Positions 26,422-36,674 of a DNA stretch of 64,000 nt are shown here, piece after piece. Location: positions 637,597-701,596 of the forward strand of contig NZ_JAAAKV010000002.1 in assembly GCF_009905725.1 (NCBI RefSeq), given 5' to 3'. How positions within the stretch are numbered: position 1 is the first letter of the stretch; each line of letters begins with the position of its first letter. Origin of the DNA: Emticicia sp. CRIBPO. Its GTDB lineage: Bacteria > Bacteroidota > Bacteroidia > Cytophagales > Spirosomataceae. Below the pieces are notes generated by a model. The model was not told the DNA's origin, searched no databases, and saw nothing but the letters and a program-made list of their open reading frames with translations. Position numbers and translations under genes: made by a program.

Positions 26422-29400
26422 TTAGAATCCAATATTGAGACCCAGCGTGAATACCCTCGGACGCGGATAGAAATTGTTGTCGATACCTCCGCTGATCTCA
26501 GGATCAAGTCCTTTGTATTTCGTGATCACCAGGGCATTCTGGATATTTCCGCTCAAAGTAGCATCTGCTTTTTTATTGAATATCTTGCCGAGGCTGTATC
26601 CGAAATTGATGTTGTCAATCCTGAAGAAAGAAGCATTCTGCAGATAGTAATTGCTGAAATACTGGCTGTTTGTAAACCCGCTTTTCAAAGCATCTGTCGT
26701 CACATTGGTCAGGTATGGGGTAGAATTCGGTCTGAAAACACCTGCCTGGGAATTCACGTTGTTGTAATTATAATTCCCAAAATTGGCTCTTGACACAAAT
26801 CCGGCAGTGAATTTTCCGAAAGTAAACTGTGAAGTAAAACCAAGGAACACATCAGCCTGAGGGTCTTTCATACGCACCCGGTCGTCCGGCGTGATTACAC
26901 CGTCTCCGTTCATTTCTTCATACACACCCTCGATCGGTTTTCCGGCAGCATCATACACCTGGTTGTAAACAAAATAAGTGTTGGTCGGGTAACCTACCGT
27001 ATGAATCTGAACCGTATTACCCACACCACCAGAAATACCTCCGGTCAGTACGCCCGGGAAGGTCGGGTCAGCTACTTTGGTCAGGTTGGTAATCGTATTT
27101 TTGTTATAAGTAATGTTAAATCCTAAGTCCCAGCTGAATTTCGGGCGAATCACAGGAGAAGTATTCAGGGCAAATTCCACCCCGCTGTTTTCAATATTAC
27201 CCACATTGGTCAGGATCTGGTTGGTCAGGTTGGAACCTGCAGGAACCGGGATTACGCTCAGCAAGTCTTTTGTTTCTCTCATGTAATAGTCTAAACTACC
27301 TGAAATCCTGGCTGTTTTCAGGGCGAAATCAATACCGGCGTTATAAGTTCGTGTCTCTTCCCACTTGATGTTGGCATCATAACCTTCCGGTCTCAAAGTC
27401 TGGATAAAAGTATTGCCAAACTGATACTGGGCCGTGCTCTGGCTCAAGGTATACCTGGCCAGGTACGGATAGTCATTCGGGTTGTCGACCCCGATATCCT
27501 GCTGACCTGTCACCCCATACCCTAATCTCAGCTTAAGGTCTGACAGTACCGCTGAGTTTTTAAGAAATCCTTCCTCGGAGATTTTCCATGCCAGGGCCGC
27601 AGATGGGAACAAGCCCCATCTGTTGTCAGGCGAGAATCTCGAGGATCCGTCACGACGTAAGGTAAAGGTTAACAAATATTTGTCAAGCAAAGCATAGTTG
27701 GCTCTGCCATAAAACGATACCAGTGTATTTTGTGTCTTGTACCTGAAATCCGTGAAAACCTCACCGTTCAGGTTTTTGTCAAGATTGGTGTTTTCTCTCA
27801 GGAAGTCCTGGTAAGAATATCCTCCCATGATGTCGATACGGCTGCCGATGGAAGGCAGGTCTTTGACATAATTCAGGTAAAACTCCAGGGTTTTGTTGTT
27901 CTTGTTCTGTGTATACACCAGGTCCTGACCGTTTCTGTTGTAAGCAATTGACGCACTGTCAGAAACATAGTTGATCCCGTCACTTTTTGAAACATCATAG
28001 CCTAAGTTCAGGTTGGCTCTAAGATCAGGCAGAAAGTGGAATTTATAATCGAAAACAATGTTACCGATACTTCTCTGCACGTCGCTGCTGTTGTTTCTCG
28101 ACTCCAGTAAGGCCAGCGGGTTTCTCGGGGCCAGGGTATTCGGCTTGCCGGTCGCAGGGTCCAGCCACTCAAAATAACCACTGAACCTGTCTGTTTTGGA
28201 ATAAACCGGTTGGGTGGGGTCAAAGAAAACCGCCGCTCCGATGGCTCCCTGGTCTGCAAACCTGTTGTTGGTGATCGAGCCTTTCAAATTCACATCCACT
28301 TTCAGGTGATTGTCAAGGAACATCGGTGACAAAGCTACTGAAGCAGACGTACGGCCAAGGTTCGAAGTCTTAAGTATACCGTTCTGGTTCAGATAACCCA
28401 AAGAAACCCTGTAAGGCATCTTTTTCACGGATCCGCTGATGCTCAGGTTGTTGTCTGAGGTAATGGCAGTTTTATAAATCTGGTCAGCCCAGACCGTATT
28501 TTCTGTTCCCAGCAAAGCCTGCTGTGCTTCACTTCCCCTGGTAGTGATCATCTCACGGAACTGGTCAGCAGAAAGCGTTTCAATATTTTTGGTACGGATC
28601 GAAGTAGAAAGCAAAGTGCTGAAATTCACACTCATTTTACCACTTTTGGTCCCTTTTTTTGTCGTGATGATGATGACCCCGTTAGATGCCCTTGAACCAT
28701 AAATGGCTGTTGCAGAAGCATCTTTCAATACCGTGAAAGTCTCAATATCATTAGGATTGATCAGACTCAGGGCATTCGGAGAACCTTCAATTTTATTTTT
28801 ATCCAGGGGCACACCGTCAAGGACAATCAGCGGATCGTTGTTCGCCGTCAGCGATGAACCTCCTCTGATCCTGATGGTGCTTCCGCTACCCGGTGCACCA
28901 CCGTTTGAGGTGATCTGCACACCAGCCAGTTTACCTGAAACCAATTGCTCGGGTGTGGTAATCTGACCTTTCACAAAGTCTTCAGAACTCACCGAAACGA
29001 TAGAACCTGTTAAATCTTTTTTCTTCTGGGATCCGTAACCGATCACGACCACCTCACCCAGGGTCTGGGCATTGTCAGCCAGGGTTACATTAATCACCGA
29101 CTGGTTTCCGACTACGATTTCCTGGGAAATCTTACCGATAAAACTAAAAACCAGGGTAGCAGTTTCCTTAGCCATGATCTGGTACTCACCGTTGATGTCG
29201 GTCTGCGTTCCTGTCAGTTCGCCTTTGACCTGTACGGTTACGCCGGGCATACCCGAGCCGTCAACGCTGTCAGAAACCTTGCCTTTCACAGTTCGCTGGG
29301 CGAAGGCTACGCCTGCAGACATCATCAGGGATGCCACCAAGCCGATCGTCAGAAAACTTCTCCGGAAAAAGCCCGGGAAATTTGTAATTGTTTTTTGCAT
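26422..29400 (-). CDS. susC: SusC/RagA-family TonB-linked outer-membrane transporter
   Basis: A 992-residue protein. After a signal peptide (ending SAGVAFAQ) there is a CarboxypepD_reg-like domain (VKGKVSDSVDGSGMPGVTVQ), a TonB-box-like segment before LGEVVVIGYGSQKKKDLTGS, a plug domain (VLKDASATAIYGSRASNGVII; IRIRGGSSL), and a long 22-strand barrel. These are the SusC signatures. It imports oligosaccharides with SusD as lid. It is the second gene of the operon, 26 bases after the GH53 gene. Confidence 0.95.
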   Translation of the reverse strand: MQKTITNFPGFFRRSFLTIGLVASLMMSAGVAFAQRTVKGKVSDSVDGSGMPGVTVQVKGELTGTQTDINGEYQIMAKETATLVFSFIGKISQEIVVGNQSVINVTLADNAQTLGEVVVIGYGSQKKKDLTGSIVSVSSEDFVKGQITTPEQLVSGKLAGVQITSNGGAPGSGSTIRIRGGSSLTANNDPLIVLDGVPLDKNKIEGSPNALSLINPNDIETFTVLKDASATAIYGSRASNGVIIITTKKGTKSGKMSVNFSTLLSTSIRTKNIETLSADQFREMITTRGSEAQQALLGTENTVWADQIYKTAITSDNNLSISGSVKKMPYRVSLGYLNQNGILKTSNLGRTSASVALSPMFLDNHLKVDVNLKGSITNNRFADQGAIGAAVFFDPTQPVYSKTDRFSGYFEWLDPATGKPNTLAPRNPLALLESRNNSSDVQRSIGNIVFDYKFHFLPDLRANLNLGYDVSKSDGINYVSDSASIAYNRNGQDLVYTQNKNNKTLEFYLNYVKDLPSIGSRIDIMGGYSYQDFLRENTNLDKNLNGEVFTDFRYKTQNTLVSFYGRANYALLDKYLLTFTLRRDGSSRFSPDNRWGLFPSAALAWKISEEGFLKNSAVLSDLKLRLGYGVTGQQDIGVDNPNDYPYLARYTLSQSTAQYQFGNTFIQTLRPEGYDANIKWEETRTYNAGIDFALKTARISGSLDYYMRETKDLLSVIPVPAGSNLTNQILTNVGNIENSGVEFALNTSPVIRPKFSWDLGFNITYNKNTITNLTKVADPTFPGVLTGGISGGVGNTVQIHTVGYPTNTYFVYNQVYDAAGKPIEGVYEEMNGDGVITPDDRVRMKDPQADVFLGFTSQFTFGKFTAGFVSRANFGNYNYNNVNSQAGVFRPNSTPYLTNVTTDALKSGFTNSQYFSNYYLQNASFFRIDNINFGYSLGKIFNKKADATLSGNIQNALVITKYKGLDPEISGGIDNNFYPRPRVFTLGLNIGF

Positions 29401-29426
29401 TAGTTAAAGTATTAGTTATGAAAATA

Positions 29427-30548
29427 TTAAAAAGAGTCCTTAAAAAATTTGAATACAGGCAGGGCCTCATTATCATTGGCGGCATCAAAAAACGCCGCGT
29501 TTTCCCAATGTGAGCCTTCCCCCCACTGTGTTTTGCATTTGGTGCTGATCCAGGCGGGCTCCCAGTAAATGATACCCTCAGCCCCGGCTTCCCTGCAGAC
29601 TTTTTTGAGGTCTACCATAAAACTCAGCTGGCCTTCTATCGAAATCGGGTAGCCTTTAATGCCGGCTTCCCCGTCCAGTACATTGTTGGCTTTGTCAAAT
29701 TCCTTGTTGGTATAAGGGTACCCGGTTTCCACAATCATGACCCGTTTGGCGTAAGTCTTTTTCAGGGTTTTAATGGTATTCTGTAGTTTCAGGAAATCGT
29801 ATTTCGACCATTTAGGGTAATAACTCAGGCCAATCCAGTCGTAATTGACCACCTGATGGGCCAGGGCCTGGTTGAACCACGGCTCAGCGTTTTCAGGCTG
29901 AGCTACGTGGAGCATGGTTTCTATTTGTTGATTGTATTTTTTATTGAAAGCCTTCACCGCCTCAATGCCCTTGTTCAGCAGGAAAGCGTTTCTTTTCCAG
30001 TCGATGTTTCCCTTATTGAGCGAGTCGGGATGTTGAATGATGCCTATATTGGTTTCATTGCCGATCTGCACCATCTCAGGTAACAACTTCTTGCTGTTTA
30101 AACTCTGTAGGGTTGAAAAAGTGTAGTTATAAACTGAATCTCCGAGCACCGCCAGGCTGTTTATTTTTTGCCAGGCTTTCGGCATCACCTGTTTGGAAGG
30201 ATCGGCCCAGTCGTCCGAATAATGAAAATCAAGCAGCACCGCCTGTTTCAGATCTTTGGTCCTGCGGATCGATTTCTCTACATCTGACAGTGTCGAATAG
30301 CTGGTAAAGTCAGGCGAATGCCAGAGTCTGAGACGGACAATATTGGAGCCTTCGGAAGCAAACAATTCATAAGGATCTACCGGCTGTTTGTTTTTCCTGA
30401 ACACCCCTCCGCAATCTTCCAGTTCATTGACATAGGACATATCAGCCCCCAGGTAAAAGGAAGGAGCAGGTGAAGATGACTTCAGGCAGGAAGCCAGCAA
30501 AACCAAAGCAGAAAACAAAGACAACCTCAGGGCAATGGTACTAATCAT
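29427..30548 (-). CDS. GH53 endo-beta-1,4-galactanase-like lipoprotein
   Basis: A 373-residue lipoprotein (lipobox LLASC, Cys21). The barrel shows GADMSYVNELEDCGG, IVRLRLWHSP, the acid/base in VQIGNETNIG, and the nucleophile in VMIVETGYPYT, all GH53 marks. GH53 enzymes cut beta-1,4-galactan side chains of pectin. It is the first gene of an operon whose other enzymes are alpha-glucan hydrolases, which is chemically odd, so its substrate here could differ. A promoter-like TACTTTTG lies 30 bases before its ATG (30548). Confidence 0.9.
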   Translation of the reverse strand: MISTIALRLSLFSALVLLASCLKSSSPAPSFYLGADMSYVNELEDCGGVFRKNKQPVDPYELFASEGSNIVRLRLWHSPDFTSYSTLSDVEKSIRRTKDLKQAVLLDFHYSDDWADPSKQVMPKAWQKINSLAVLGDSVYNYTFSTLQSLNSKKLLPEMVQIGNETNIGIIQHPDSLNKGNIDWKRNAFLLNKGIEAVKAFNKKYNQQIETMLHVAQPENAEPWFNQALAHQVVNYDWIGLSYYPKWSKYDFLKLQNTIKTLKKTYAKRVMIVETGYPYTNKEFDKANNVLDGEAGIKGYPISIEGQLSFMVDLKKVCREAGAEGIIYWEPAWISTKCKTQWGEGSHWENAAFFDAANDNEALPVFKFFKDSF

Positions 30549-30702
30549 GGATGCATTTTGATAAAATCAAGATGCAAAAGTAGAGGTAATACAAAGGCCA
30601 GTCGCCCCACATTGCATTATTCTAACAAATAATTGAATTGTTTCAATTAGCTGTCTATCAGATAGTTAATCACACCACAAGTACCATTTTAATAAAATGG
30701 TA
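30549..30702. promoter_or_regulatory. Sus-like operon control region
   Basis: This 154-base gap between the regulator gene and the GH53 gene holds a minus-strand -7 match TACTTTTG (30575-30582) and three inverted repeats: AATTGAA-TTGT-TTCAATT (30631-30648), CTATC-A-GATAG (30655-30665) and the 25-base AGTACCATTTTA-A-TAAAATGGTACT (30680-30704), which overlaps the regulator's stop codon. The last may be a terminator or a regulator-binding site; the others are candidate operators. Confidence 0.55.
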
Positions 30703-32640
30703 CTAAGTTTTTCCGTTTTTTACCTGGTCAAAGTAGTCCCGGGGAGTCTGGTCTGTGATTTTTTTGAAGGAACGGTTGAAGGCGGTCTTGGAATTGAAGC
30801 CAACTTCGTAGGCCAGGCTCAGAAAAGTCAGGTGATGGTTTTTAGGATCAGACACCATCCGCTTGAACTCGTCAATCCGGTAAGAGTTAATGTAGTCGAA
30901 GAAGTTTTTATGCAGGTGGTCATTGATCACTTTCGAAACCAGGTGCGGTTGTAGCTTGATCTGAACGGCAAGTTCATTAAGGGTCAGTTTCGGGTTAATG
31001 TAGGGCTTGTTTTCGGCCATGTGTGCTTCCAGTTTTTCCAGGTAGGGCAACAGGTTTTCGTCTGAAGTATCCTCCTGTTTCGGTGACGACGGGCTTAAGC
31101 CGTGCCCGATTTCGGTTTCCAGTACATCGTCAAAAATCGAAATGGTCCGCGGAGCAGCTTTGAAGGTCTCTGACTGGTGTATCGCAAAATAGCCCAGGAA
31201 ATAGGGTATGATGGAAAATGCCAGCCAGGTGATATCGATACTGTTTTCGGTGATGGAGACAATATCAAGCGTAAAAATCCTGCCGATAAATGCAATAAAA
31301 AATGAAAACGCCCACAGGCAGAGGCAGATAAACTGGATAATCAGCACCGTATTCAGGTAGTTCAGGTTCTGATCATAAGAAAGGTTGGTCTGGAACTCAA
31401 GCCGGTATGTTTTGATGGTTTTCCTGAAAAGATTCCAATAGTAGGCGTTCCATAAAAAACCCAGTACACCCGAAATCAGGAATAAGCGGATGATGCCCTG
31501 CTTCTGGTTCATGACGTCCAGCAGAAAATTCTTATCCGTATTGAGCATAAACGGCAGATAAGCAAAAAACTGGATAAGGGCCGGTACAAAATGCAGGTAC
31601 CACCTGGAAGGCAACGACCTGACGTTAAACAGTAATTTGATCAGGTAAAAATAAAAGACCGGGGCATACAGAAAATAGATGAAATCAGAAAAGAGGATAA
31701 GCCTCGGAAACTGGTTGACAAACAACTGGTAGTTGCTCATCAGGTACAGCAAAATCGCCACCGAAGAGATAACAATGGAAAAAATCAGCCAGCGGTTGGC
31801 GTCAATGTTATTCGACTGAATAGACGGGATGGCAATGATCAGCAAAATGCCCTGGAAAACGGAAAAAATCAGCAGCAGGTCATACAGCGAGAAAAAATGG
31901 AGCGTCCCCATGAGGTCTTCCCACCCTTCTATGTCTACGGTAACCGATTTATTGTTGATCTTCGAATCGCGGTTGATGATCCTGTTCGGCCTGGCCTTCC
32001 CGGTACTCCGGGCTTCCACCGACGGCCAGCCTCCTCTGGTAAATTTATATTCTATTTTTTCCAGGTCGGAATAAATGATGGTCTGGTAAGTACCGTCAAT
32101 TTTCCTCTTCAGCTGATAATAAGCGTTGCCCGGGTCCCAGTTGTTAAAGTTACCCGTCACAAAAATCCGGGCATCCTGGGGCGTATTTTCAGGAATATTC
32201 TTAATAATAAAAGTATAAGCCACCTGTTTCTCCCAGCCGATGATGGTGTTGGAGATCAGTCCTGAGGGATTGATGGTGCGTTCATAAGTCCTGTTGGGCA
32301 GGGTTTCTCCCTGAGGCGTACCTTCCACCAGCATCCAGGTACCCTGCGTAAACTTGTACTCAAATTTATCAGGAGCATCTTCCAGTTCTATATAATACTT
32401 ATTGTTCTCTCCTTTTTTCAAAGCAAACCTGGGGTCACCTGGGTTCCAGTTGTTAAAATCAACGGCAATAAAAAGCGGGTTATCCGGTAATAAAGGCGTG
32501 GCAACCAGCTCGACCTCCACCCTCACCTGGGCCTTCACAACGGTGATCCACGTGATAAAAAACCCTATAGATAGAGTCAAAATTCTGATGTACTGCCGGA
32601 TTTCTGATAGCATGTGTTTGGAATAATTACTGTGTTCCAT
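30703..32640 (-). CDS. Membrane-embedded AraC regulator with two carbohydrate-binding-like domains
   Basis: A 645-residue protein with an uncommon order of parts. After a signal/anchor segment (about 10-38) come two similar extracytoplasmic domains: about 40-135 (IAVDFNNWNPGDPRFALKK...YKFTQGTW...VEG) and about 138-245 (IFVTGNFNNWDPGNAYYQL...YKFTRGGW...VEA), both like CBM20/CBM48-type starch-binding folds. Seven hydrophobic helices follow (about 248-475), then a linker and a C-terminal AraC-type helix-turn-helix pair (about 535-640: LTLNELAVQIKLQPHLVSKVIN; SLAYEVGFNSKTAFNRSFKK). Odd helix number puts the DNA-binding domain in the cytoplasm. Located directly upstream of the Sus-like operon on the same strand, it is the obvious candidate sensor/activator. 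Start 32640; 32613 also begins a good signal peptide. Confidence 0.85.
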   Translation of the reverse strand: MEHSNYSKHMLSEIRQYIRILTLSIGFFITWITVVKAQVRVEVELVATPLLPDNPLFIAVDFNNWNPGDPRFALKKGENNKYYIELEDAPDKFEYKFTQGTWMLVEGTPQGETLPNRTYERTINPSGLISNTIIGWEKQVAYTFIIKNIPENTPQDARIFVTGNFNNWDPGNAYYQLKRKIDGTYQTIIYSDLEKIEYKFTRGGWPSVEARSTGKARPNRIINRDSKINNKSVTVDIEGWEDLMGTLHFFSLYDLLLIFSVFQGILLIIAIPSIQSNNIDANRWLIFSIVISSVAILLYLMSNYQLFVNQFPRLILFSDFIYFLYAPVFYFYLIKLLFNVRSLPSRWYLHFVPALIQFFAYLPFMLNTDKNFLLDVMNQKQGIIRLFLISGVLGFLWNAYYWNLFRKTIKTYRLEFQTNLSYDQNLNYLNTVLIIQFICLCLWAFSFFIAFIGRIFTLDIVSITENSIDITWLAFSIIPYFLGYFAIHQSETFKAAPRTISIFDDVLETEIGHGLSPSSPKQEDTSDENLLPYLEKLEAHMAENKPYINPKLTLNELAVQIKLQPHLVSKVINDHLHKNFFDYINSYRIDEFKRMVSDPKNHHLTFLSLAYEVGFNSKTAFNRSFKKITDQTPRDYFDQVKNGKT

Positions 32641-33038
32641 TCAGTTACTTAAAATACAAAATTCTGAATACCAAAGCCGGGTAATTCAGGCTGATGAAGC
32701 TGAAAACCGGGTTCAAAATTATAAGTTAAATAAACACAGGTTAATGGTAGTTAATATGTTGCTGAGGATAAAAATGAAATTGAAAAACTAAAAATACCAA
32801 AGATTTAAAGGATAATCCAATCAAAACAGTGAAAATTTCCAAAAAACACATCCCCGGCCTCCCCGGCTAAAACCATTGAAAATCTGTCTCAATTACTGTC
32901 TCCCGAATTTTCTATTCCTATTTTAACACGAGCCAGAACAAAAAAGAAAAATTACATTATTTAAAGGAATATTATAAAAGCTTTGAAAATCATTGCGTAT
33001 TTTTAGTCAAATTTATCAACCTCAGTATTCAACCTTAA
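32641..33038. other. Divergent intergenic region, AT-rich
   Basis: No gene seen. It separates the regulator from the GH88 operon. A minus-strand TAATTTTG (32714-32721) could serve the regulator. A near match TATTTTTA lies around 32998-33005 for the plus strand. A direct repeat CCCCGGC occurs twice near 32852-32867. The last 17 bases carry the TATTCAACCTTAA motif that recurs before two later genes of the operon. Confidence 0.5.
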
Positions 33039-34421
33039 ATGATTAAAATTAATTATTCACTAACACCTGAAGACCTTTCAAAAAAACTTCAGGAGTTTTG
33101 GGAGCTTTCGGGTCAGAAGATACTTTCCATTGAACACAATTATGATGTCAGCCAGGGTTCACCTGTATTCACCGTCAAAGGAAAATATACCACAAGAGGG
33201 TGGACAGAATGGACGCAAGGCTTTCAGTTCGGGTCAGCTATCCTTCAGTTTGATGCCACCGGAGACCCCAGATTTCTGGAATCCGGCAGAAAAAACACCC
33301 TCAATGTCATGGCCCCGCACATTTCCCACATCGGCGTACATGATCATGGGTTCAACAACGTAAGCACTTACGGCAACCTGCTCAGGCTCATGAAAGAAGG
33401 AAAAATTGAAGCCAACGAGTGGGAGAAAAATTTTTATGAACTGGCCCTTAAAATCTCCGGGGCTGTACAGGCCAGCCGCTGGACCAGTATTCCTTCCGGA
33501 GGGTTTATTCATTCTTTTAACGGCTCCCACTCTTTGTTTGTAGATACCATCCGCTCCTGCCGTGCTTTGGTCATCAGTCATTTGCTCGGGCATGTTTTCC
33601 AGGCGGAAAATGATGTCAGAATCAACCTGCTTGAAAGGGCTCTCCAACACATCAAAGCCACCGCCGACTATTCGGTTTTCTATGGAGAAGGCCGGGATAC
33701 GTATGATTTATGGGGCAGAACAGCCCACGAGAGTGTCTTCAACACCAAAGACGGAAACTTCAGATGCCCGAACTCGCAGCAGGGCTATACAGGTTTCAGT
33801 ACCTGGACACGCGGATTGGCATGGGCTATGTGCGGATTTTCGGAAGAACTCGAATTACTAGAACTGATCGACGAAAAAGAACTTGAAAACCTCGGAAGCA
33901 AAGCCAGCCTGAGAGCCATGATGCTCAAAGCAGCCACCGCCACCTGTGATTTTTATATAGAACATACGCCGGCAGACGGCATACCATACTGGGACACCGG
34001 GGCTCCGGGTTTGTCGCAACTCGGCGACTACCTCGACAGACCGGCCCAACCTGACAATGATTTTGAACCGGTCGACAGCTCTGCTGCGGCCATCGGGGCA
34101 CAGGGTTTATTGCGTCTGGGGCATTACCTGAGAAACTACGGAGACTCGGAGCTGGCAGAAAAATACTGGCAGACAGGTTTGACTGTCCTCGATTCTTTGT
34201 TTCAGACACCCTATCTGAGCACAGACCATGAACACCAGGGGTTGATCCTGCACTCCATTTATCACCGGCCGAACGGCTGGGATTATATACCGGAAGGTAA
34301 AAAGATCCCTTCCGGTGAGTCGAGCATGTGGGGAGATTACCACGCTCGTGAAGTGGCCCTGTATCTGCAGAAAGTCATCAATAATGAACCTTATTATTCA
34401 TTTTATAACTGTGCCCGATGA
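33039..34421 (+). CDS. GH88 unsaturated glucuronyl hydrolase-like enzyme
   Basis: A 460-residue protein with no signal peptide, therefore cytoplasmic. It has the GH88 alpha/alpha-barrel marks: [15 protein letters not shown] (Asp102), the second catalytic Asp in [13 protein letters not shown] (Asp169), [11 protein letters not shown], and [15 protein letters not shown] (about 257-267). GH88 enzymes hydrate the double bond of 4,5-unsaturated uronic acids left by polysaccharide lyases. It is the first gene of a five-gene operon and its TGA overlaps the next ATG. No polysaccharide lyase is in this window, so the source of substrate is unclear; the protein may act on a modified sugar. Confidence 0.85.
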   Translation: MIKINYSLTPEDLSKKLQEFWELSGQKILSIEHNYDVSQGSPVFTVKGKYTTRGWTEWTQGFQFGSAILQFDATGDPRFLESGRKNTLNVMAPHISHIGVHDHGFNNVSTYGNLLRLMKEGKIEANEWEKNFYELALKISGAVQASRWTSIPSGGFIHSFNGSHSLFVDTIRSCRALVISHLLGHVFQAENDVRINLLERALQHIKATADYSVFYGEGRDTYDLWGRTAHESVFNTKDGNFRCPNSQQGYTGFSTWTRGLAWAMCGFSEELELLELIDEKELENLGSKASLRAMMLKAATATCDFYIEHTPADGIPYWDTGAPGLSQLGDYLDRPAQPDNDFEPVDSSAAAIGAQGLLRLGHYLRNYGDSELAEKYWQTGLTVLDSLFQTPYLSTDHEHQGLILHSIYHRPNGWDYIPEGKKIPSGESSMWGDYHAREVALYLQKVINNEPYYSFYNCAR

Positions 34422-35869
34422 ATCCGAAATCCAAGCCTAAGTATACCCGGATGGCACAGCTCAAAACCGCTGATGACCTCCGTAAATATCTGTCAGATAT
34501 CCATGTTAATCTGGATTTTGACGACACCCTTTCCCCGTCAACAGAATCTCCTTATAATAAACCGATACACCTTAAATCGGGAAAAACCATCGGCAACAGG
34601 TTTTGTATCCTGCCTATGGAAGGCTGGGACGGCACTGAAGACGGCCGTCCGGGAGAGTTTACCAAAAGAAGGTGGGAAAATTTTGCCATCAGCGGGGCCA
34701 AATTGCTCTGGGGCTGTGAAGCCGTGGCCGTTTGTCACGAAGGCCGGGCCAACCCCAACCAGCTTTACATCCACGAGTCCAATCTTGATGAATTCAAAGG
34801 ATTATATCAGCTCGTCATTGATAAACATACCGAGAAATTCGGCAACACCGGTGACCTCCTCGTGGGTCTGCAGCTGACCCATTCAGGCAGGTTTTGTAAA
34901 CCGAACGACAAGAAAAAATTCGAATCAAAAATACTGTACGATCATCCTGTCTTGAACAGGAAATTCGGATTAGCGGAATCTCACCCGCTCATGACCGATG
35001 AAGAGATTGACGAGCTGATCGGGCAATTTGTCAAAGCGGCAGTGCTGGCACAAAAAGCAGGGTTTCATTTTGTAGACATCAAACACTGTCACGGTTACCT
35101 GGGACACGAATTCCTGAGTGCCTTTAACCGGGAAGGTAAATACGGCGGCAGTTTTGCCAACCGGACGCGTTTTTTAAGAAACATCGTTGAAGGTATCCGC
35201 AAAGAGGCTCCCGGCCTTGAAATAGGGATCCGCCTCAGTGCTTTTGACTGGATTCCCTTTAAAAAAGGACCTGACGGCACAGGAGAACCTGAAAACTTCC
35301 CGAAAGACGAATACATTTATGCTTTTGGCGGAAACTGCACCGGTGTTTCGATAGACCTCACCGAAACCAAATCCTTTCTGACCCTTGCAGCCTCACTGGG
35401 GGTCCAGCTGATCTGCATTACCGTAGGCAGTCCTTATTATAACCCTCATCTGATGCGACCGGCGATATTTCCGCCTTCGGATGGTTATCAGCCGCCTGAA
35501 GACCCGCTGGTAGGTGTGGAAAGAATGCTCAACGTCACCCATGATTTAAAGAAATCATTCCCGGAAATGGTCATTGTAGGTTCTGGGTATTCTTATCTCC
35601 AGGATTGGCTCCCTAACTTCGGACAGTATGTGCTGAACCATAACATGGCTGACTCCATCGGGCTGGGCCGGATGGTTTTGTCTTATCCCACATTACCTGA
35701 TGATGTGCTGAACGGAAGGCCCATGGAACGCAAACTGATATGCCGGACCTTCTCTGATTGCACTACCGCCCCCAGAAACGGCCTGATTTCCGGTTGTTTT
35801 CCGCTGGACCCGGTCTATAAGAATCTGCCCGAAGCCGAAGAACTCAAACAAATCAAAAGTACAATATGA
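34418..35869 (+). CDS. Old-yellow-enzyme family flavin oxidoreductase
   Basis: A 483-residue cytoplasmic protein with an FMN-binding TIM barrel: [14 protein letters not shown] (about 60-72), [10 protein letters not shown] (150-159), [20 protein letters not shown] (about 219-238, substrate-anion-binding His223 and His225), [12 protein letters not shown], and the phosphate-binding [13 protein letters not shown] and [14 protein letters not shown]. The C-terminus has three cysteines ([11 protein letters not shown]) but not the complete iron-sulfur motif of 2,4-dienoyl-CoA reductase. It would reduce an activated C=C bond with NAD(P)H. Overlaps both neighbours by ATGA junctions, implying tight co-translation with GH88 and the SDR, so the substrate is likely a sugar-derived enone. 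Confidence 0.85.
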   Translation: MNPKSKPKYTRMAQLKTADDLRKYLSDIHVNLDFDDTLSPSTESPYNKPIHLKSGKTIGNRFCILPMEGWDGTEDGRPGEFTKRRWENFAISGAKLLWGCEAVAVCHEGRANPNQLYIHESNLDEFKGLYQLVIDKHTEKFGNTGDLLVGLQLTHSGRFCKPNDKKKFESKILYDHPVLNRKFGLAESHPLMTDEEIDELIGQFVKAAVLAQKAGFHFVDIKHCHGYLGHEFLSAFNREGKYGGSFANRTRFLRNIVEGIRKEAPGLEIGIRLSAFDWIPFKKGPDGTGEPENFPKDEYIYAFGGNCTGVSIDLTETKSFLTLAASLGVQLICITVGSPYYNPHLMRPAIFPPSDGYQPPEDPLVGVERMLNVTHDLKKSFPEMVIVGSGYSYLQDWLPNFGQYVLNHNMADSIGLGRMVLSYPTLPDDVLNGRPMERKLICRTFSDCTTAPRNGLISGCFPLDPVYKNLPEAEELKQIKSTI

Positions 35870-36636
35870 GAAAGACGGCTCTTGTAACGGGTGGCAGCAG
35901 GGGCATCGGCCTGGGCATTTCGGAGCAGCTGGCCAAAAGCGGCTTTGACCTGGCAATTAACGGCGTCAGACCGGAAGAAGGGGTCTCTGAAATGATTACC
36001 CATCTGAAATCCTACGGCGGAGAAGTGATCTATTGCCAGGGCAATATCGGTGACAAAACAGACCGTCAGAATATCATTAACAAAGTCAGGAAATCCTTCG
36101 GAAAGCTGAATCTGCTGGTTAACAATGCCGGTGTGGCTCCGAAAGAACGGCTGGACATCCTGGAGGCCACCGAAGAAAGTTTTGACCATGTCATGGGCAT
36201 TAACCTCAAAGGTCCTTATTTCCTGACCCAGTCAATAGCCAGCTGGATGGTGGAACAAAAGGAAACTGACCCTGATTTCAGCGGGGGCATTATCTATATT
36301 TCATCCATTTCAGCCACAGTAGCTTCGGTCAACAGGGGCGAATACTGCCTCTCCAAAGCCGGCATCAGCATGGCAAGCCAGCTTTTTGCCGTCAGGATGG
36401 GGGAATTCGGGATACCGGTTTATGAAGTCAGGCCCGGGATTATAAAATCAGATATGACGGCTGGTGTGACAGCCAAGTATGATCAGTTAATAGAAAACGG
36501 CCTGACCGTCCAGAAAAGATGGGGTTTGCCGGAAGATGTAGGGAAAGTGGTAGCTTCTATCGCCAGGGAGGATTTTTCGTATTCAACAGGTCAGGTTTTT
36601 ATGGTAGACGGAGGATTGACCCTCTCCAGGTTATAA
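35866..36636 (+). CDS. Short-chain dehydrogenase/reductase
   Basis: A 256-residue classical SDR: cofactor motif [20 protein letters not shown] at [10 protein letters not shown], catalytic Ser in [10 protein letters not shown], and Tyr-Lys in EYCLSKAG. The C-terminal [19 protein letters not shown] ends like 3-oxoacyl-ACP reductase or 2-keto-3-deoxy-gluconate dehydrogenases. In this operon it most likely acts on a keto-sugar acid next to the GH88/OYE steps. The ATG overlaps the stop of the preceding gene. Confidence 0.85.
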   Translation: MRKTALVTGGSRGIGLGISEQLAKSGFDLAINGVRPEEGVSEMITHLKSYGGEVIYCQGNIGDKTDRQNIINKVRKSFGKLNLLVNNAGVAPKERLDILEATEESFDHVMGINLKGPYFLTQSIASWMVEQKETDPDFSGGIIYISSISATVASVNRGEYCLSKAGISMASQLFAVRMGEFGIPVYEVRPGIIKSDMTAGVTAKYDQLIENGLTVQKRWGLPEDVGKVVASIAREDFSYSTGQVFMVDGGLTLSRL

Positions 36637-36674
36637 GCTGAAAATCAATATTCAACCTTAAATAGTTACCTTTT

